Source: Sisyra terminalis
Taxonomy: Eukaryota; Arthropoda; Insecta; Neuroptera; Sisyridae
Reading direction: 5' to 3'
Length of the DNA stretch: 64,000 nt
Assembly: GCA_958496175.1 (NCBI GenBank)
Contig: OY292274.1
Span: 6,882,001 to 6,946,000, forward strand
A program made the translations under genes and the position numbers. Positions 61,557-64,000 of this stretch are shown piece by piece (the stretch's first letter is position 1; each line of letters starts with the position of its first letter). The notes beneath the pieces were generated by a model. The model was not told the origin of the DNA and did no database searches. It saw only the letters and a list, made by a program, of their open reading frames with translations.

Positions 61557-62445
61557 TAGGGTGTCCGTTATTTCCCAAATTGATTTTTTTACAGCGATCG
61601 CCCCCTGAATTTTTAGTTTAAGATATAAAAAAAAATATCCAACACAATTAAGCTCTTAATTTCTTGATTAAACTGTGCCGGAATCATGTTACTTTTACCA
61701 TTTAAATAACATGGGATTATTTGACTTTTTACTTTTATTTTTTTTTTCTGAGAAACAAATGGATGAAAACATTTAAGATTAAATTATTCTGACGTAAAAT
61801 TTAACGCTCTACAAAAAAGGTCTCATATGAATTTTCGATTAAATCACTCAATTAAAAGTTATTCAACATTCAACTTGTACCTAGTATAAATCTTGCAATA
61901 TTTTCAACTTTTTGCTCATTTTTACTTTTTTTAACTATAAAATCATTGGAAGGGAAGATAACAATTATTATCATTAGAGCGCCAGTGATTATTTGTGTAA
62001 ATTTTATGGCTTGAACTGAAAGTTAAACAAAACAAATCATTTTTTGACAATTAAAACAGGTGATATAAGATCCGAATTCGCTATAGTTATGAAATTCAAT
62101 TTATCCAGGATAAATTTTCGTACTTTAATCAATATTTTGTAGCTACGAAATGAATATCATGGTAATTAATAAGACTATCGACAAAAGTTCAATTAAAATT
62201 CGAATTTTTACCATTTCACTTGACGCCATTTATGAGAAATTTCTTAGAACTTGAAGTCAACAAATTGAATATTAAATAAATTACAAAATACAAATTAAAC
62301 AAATTAATTCAAGTTAAATGTTGAATAAATTTTAATGGAGCGATTTAATCGAAAATTCATATGAGACCTTATTTATAGAACGTTAAATTTTACGTCAGAA
62401 TAATGTAATTTTAAATCTTTTCATCCATTTGTTTCTGAGAAAAAA
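61557..62445 (-). mobile_element. hAT-type foldback element, copy 4, right end lost
   Basis: Begins TAGGGTGTCCGTTATTTCCC after CATTACAT and follows copy 1 through the core in the same orientation. In the second arm, similarity stops near GTTTCTGAGAAAAAAATT at about 62445. The terminal 200 or so bases and the second target duplication are missing, so the copy is truncated and immobile. Confidence 0.85.
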
Positions 62446-63533
62446 ATTCCAGTTGTAATAAATTATAACAGTGACGATAATTTTTTTTTATTCTTATTTT
62501 AATAAAAATTGAACACTAGTTGTTTTTTTTTCTTTTGGGATCAATTATTTTGATCTTGAAAATAATCATCTTAAGAGTAAATATAGAAAAACGAAAAAAC
62601 TATTAAAACATTTTTTTTATGTTTCCTTAGACTTACAATTATGTAAATAATATATGTTTTGCTCCTATATGTGGCCTATTTTTTATTGAAGTTTTGTGAA
62701 AAAAAAAGTTGGTGAAACACTCCGAAAAAAAAGTAAAACCGAGGTATACTATTAGACGTAAATCACATTTCATTTTTTTTTCAAGGTGTTGCACCAACTA
62801 TTTTTTCACGCAATTTTTATGAGTTATAGCGCTCATGTAGAAGCATAAAATATATTTTTTTCGTGATTGTCATTTTCAGAGAACACATAAAAAAATATTT
62901 CATTTTTTTTTTGGATTTTTTTTTGCATAATTTTTTTTTCTAAAAATTTCAAAAAAATATATGATATACTCTGTAAAATAATCTACAGCCTCGCGTTGGT
63001 TTCACCTCTCTAGCTTAATTAGTTTTTGAGATATATAACTTGGAAAAATAGCCATGCGGGGGGACATTTTTGCCCATATCTCCAGGTCAAAGAGGAATTT
63101 GGTCGCGAAACTTATATAAAATGTGTTTGCATATCATGCCGACATTTTAACATAAGTTTCGACATAGGTTCCTATTTGGGGGCCAACTCGCATGTGGATG
63201 ATGCTAGACCCTTTGTAATATGCTTGAAATATAAAATCGATTGGTTGTCAATGAATTTAATAATAATCTAAAGAGGCAATGTGCAATGAAGAGAATAATG
63301 TAACAACGAATAAAGAGAGCAATTGTGCATTATTCGCAGTGGCTATTTTTAATAAATTGGCGCCAGGCCATTTTGTATGTATAGTCAACAAATTACTAGT
63401 GTCAGTAATGCGTTTAATTACATAACTGGAACGTAAATAAACGTTAAGCCCTTGAAATGCGAATCAATTCATCTGCGATAAAATTAATAAAATAAAGAAT
63501 TATATCTGATGCGCTATAGTTTTCAATACGTAC
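62446..63533. other. Doa 5' intron with an imperfect inverted repeat
   Basis: Rich in A and T runs. GTGAAAAAAAAAGTTGGTG at about 62696 is mirrored imperfectly by CACCAACTATTTTTTCAC near 62793, a possible hairpin with arms of about 33 bases. The plus-strand 81-codon frame at 63026-63271 has no recognised domain. The DNA around it is locally GC-richer and may be a repeat. Confidence 0.4.
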
Positions 63534-63901
63534 AGAGTACATTTAGGAACCCAAGTCGCTACAGCTACATAAATCACAGGCGAATGCTGACGACTATTGC
63601 TGGCACTAGCATTCTGTTTGATTCCCAAATCAGATGTGGGAAACCCTCGTCGAGCTGTAAACATTGAATCAGCTGACATCGGCGTTCGTAAGGGCGTCAT
63701 AGCATACAGCGGAAGTGGTGGACGTAACACTCTTGTAACAGCCCGAGATCGAGAATGGTGATGGTGAAGAGGAACTATGGTCGATGAGGAAGTCATCGAG
63801 CGTCGTGACGACGGTGCTGGTGAACTTAATCCAGCAACACTACCGTCACTATTGTTACCATGAAGCGAAAACGCTGATATACGCGAAGTTATCATTTCCA
63901 T
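63534..63901 (-). CDS. Doa: Doa upstream first coding exon candidate
   Basis: ATG 63901 (MEMITSRISAFSLHGNNSDG) with context AAAATGG; an in-frame ATG at 63949 would add 16 residues. The Ser/Arg/His-rich sequence includes PSSRRSMTSSS, PLHHHHSRSRA and RPPLPLYAMTPLRTP, with no folded domain. A donor CT|GTACGT at 63534/63533 gives phase 2, matching the phase-2 acceptor of the RS-rich exon at 55843, which leads in phase 0 to the kinase. The resulting protein would be 553 residues. Assignment to Doa is by phase, strand and compositional similarity to CLK N-termini. The promoter would lie at or beyond the window edge. Confidence 0.5.
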
Positions 63902-64000
63902 TTTAACAATTACGTGTAAACTTGCAATAAACAAAAACTTTCTTTTCATATAACTTTAAAAGTCGTTTTATCATACATATTATCGCATATATATCACACT

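Noticed and set aside
63026..63271. 81-codon plus-strand frame with several Cys and His
   Set aside because: No spacing matching a known zinc finger and no homologue recognised; probably repeat-derived.

Overview
The window is nuclear DNA from an animal, most likely an insect. It is very AT-rich, has long introns with GT-AG splice sites, and carries many insect-type transposon relics. The lead species cannot be fixed from the sequence. Every gene model here was spliced by eye; each closes to a whole number of codons, but none has transcript support.

Left part (1-5.7 kb): a decayed hAT-type transposase on the minus strand, then a compact eight-exon NADP-malic enzyme gene (Men, plus strand, 2548-4806). 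A second, divergent malic enzyme gene (plus strand, 5741-40122) follows head to tail. Its first exon sits at 5741, its second at 28642 and its catalytic exons at 37580-40122. Its 22.8-kb first intron holds two complete minus-strand genes: an SLC19-type thiamine/folate transporter (8436-11339) and an intronless, membrane-anchored, catalytically dead serine protease homologue (16886-17812). Its introns are also packed with transposon remains.

Right part (40.9-64 kb): one minus-strand gene, the LAMMER/CLK kinase Darkener of apricot (Doa). It converges on the malic enzyme gene, with 842 bases between the two stop codons. Nine exons encode the kinase (40965-45169). Upstream lie several mutually compatible 5' coding exons: a GC-rich exon at 45.2 kb, a 484-codon Ser/Asn-rich exon at 46.9-48.3 kb, a proline-rich exon at 53.9-54.6 kb, an Arg/Ser/His-rich exon at 55.7 kb and an exon at 63.5-63.9 kb. 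They imply alternative promoters giving kinases with different N-termini.

Mobile DNA supplies much of the structure. A roughly 1-kb foldback family occurs four times, with TAGGGTG ends, inverted arms of about 320 bp and 8-bp target duplications (hAT type). A Penelope-like family has inverted arms, 12-bp target duplications and a hammerhead-like motif. There is a Tc1 element with recognisable inverted ends, a Tc1 fragment nested inside its own inverted copy, a pogo-like element ending in a zinc-finger fragment, a mariner relic, a SPIN-like hAT MITE, Helitron-like or RTE-like tails, and a perfect 54-bp hairpin inside a transporter intron. I saw no tRNA, rRNA or CRISPR array.
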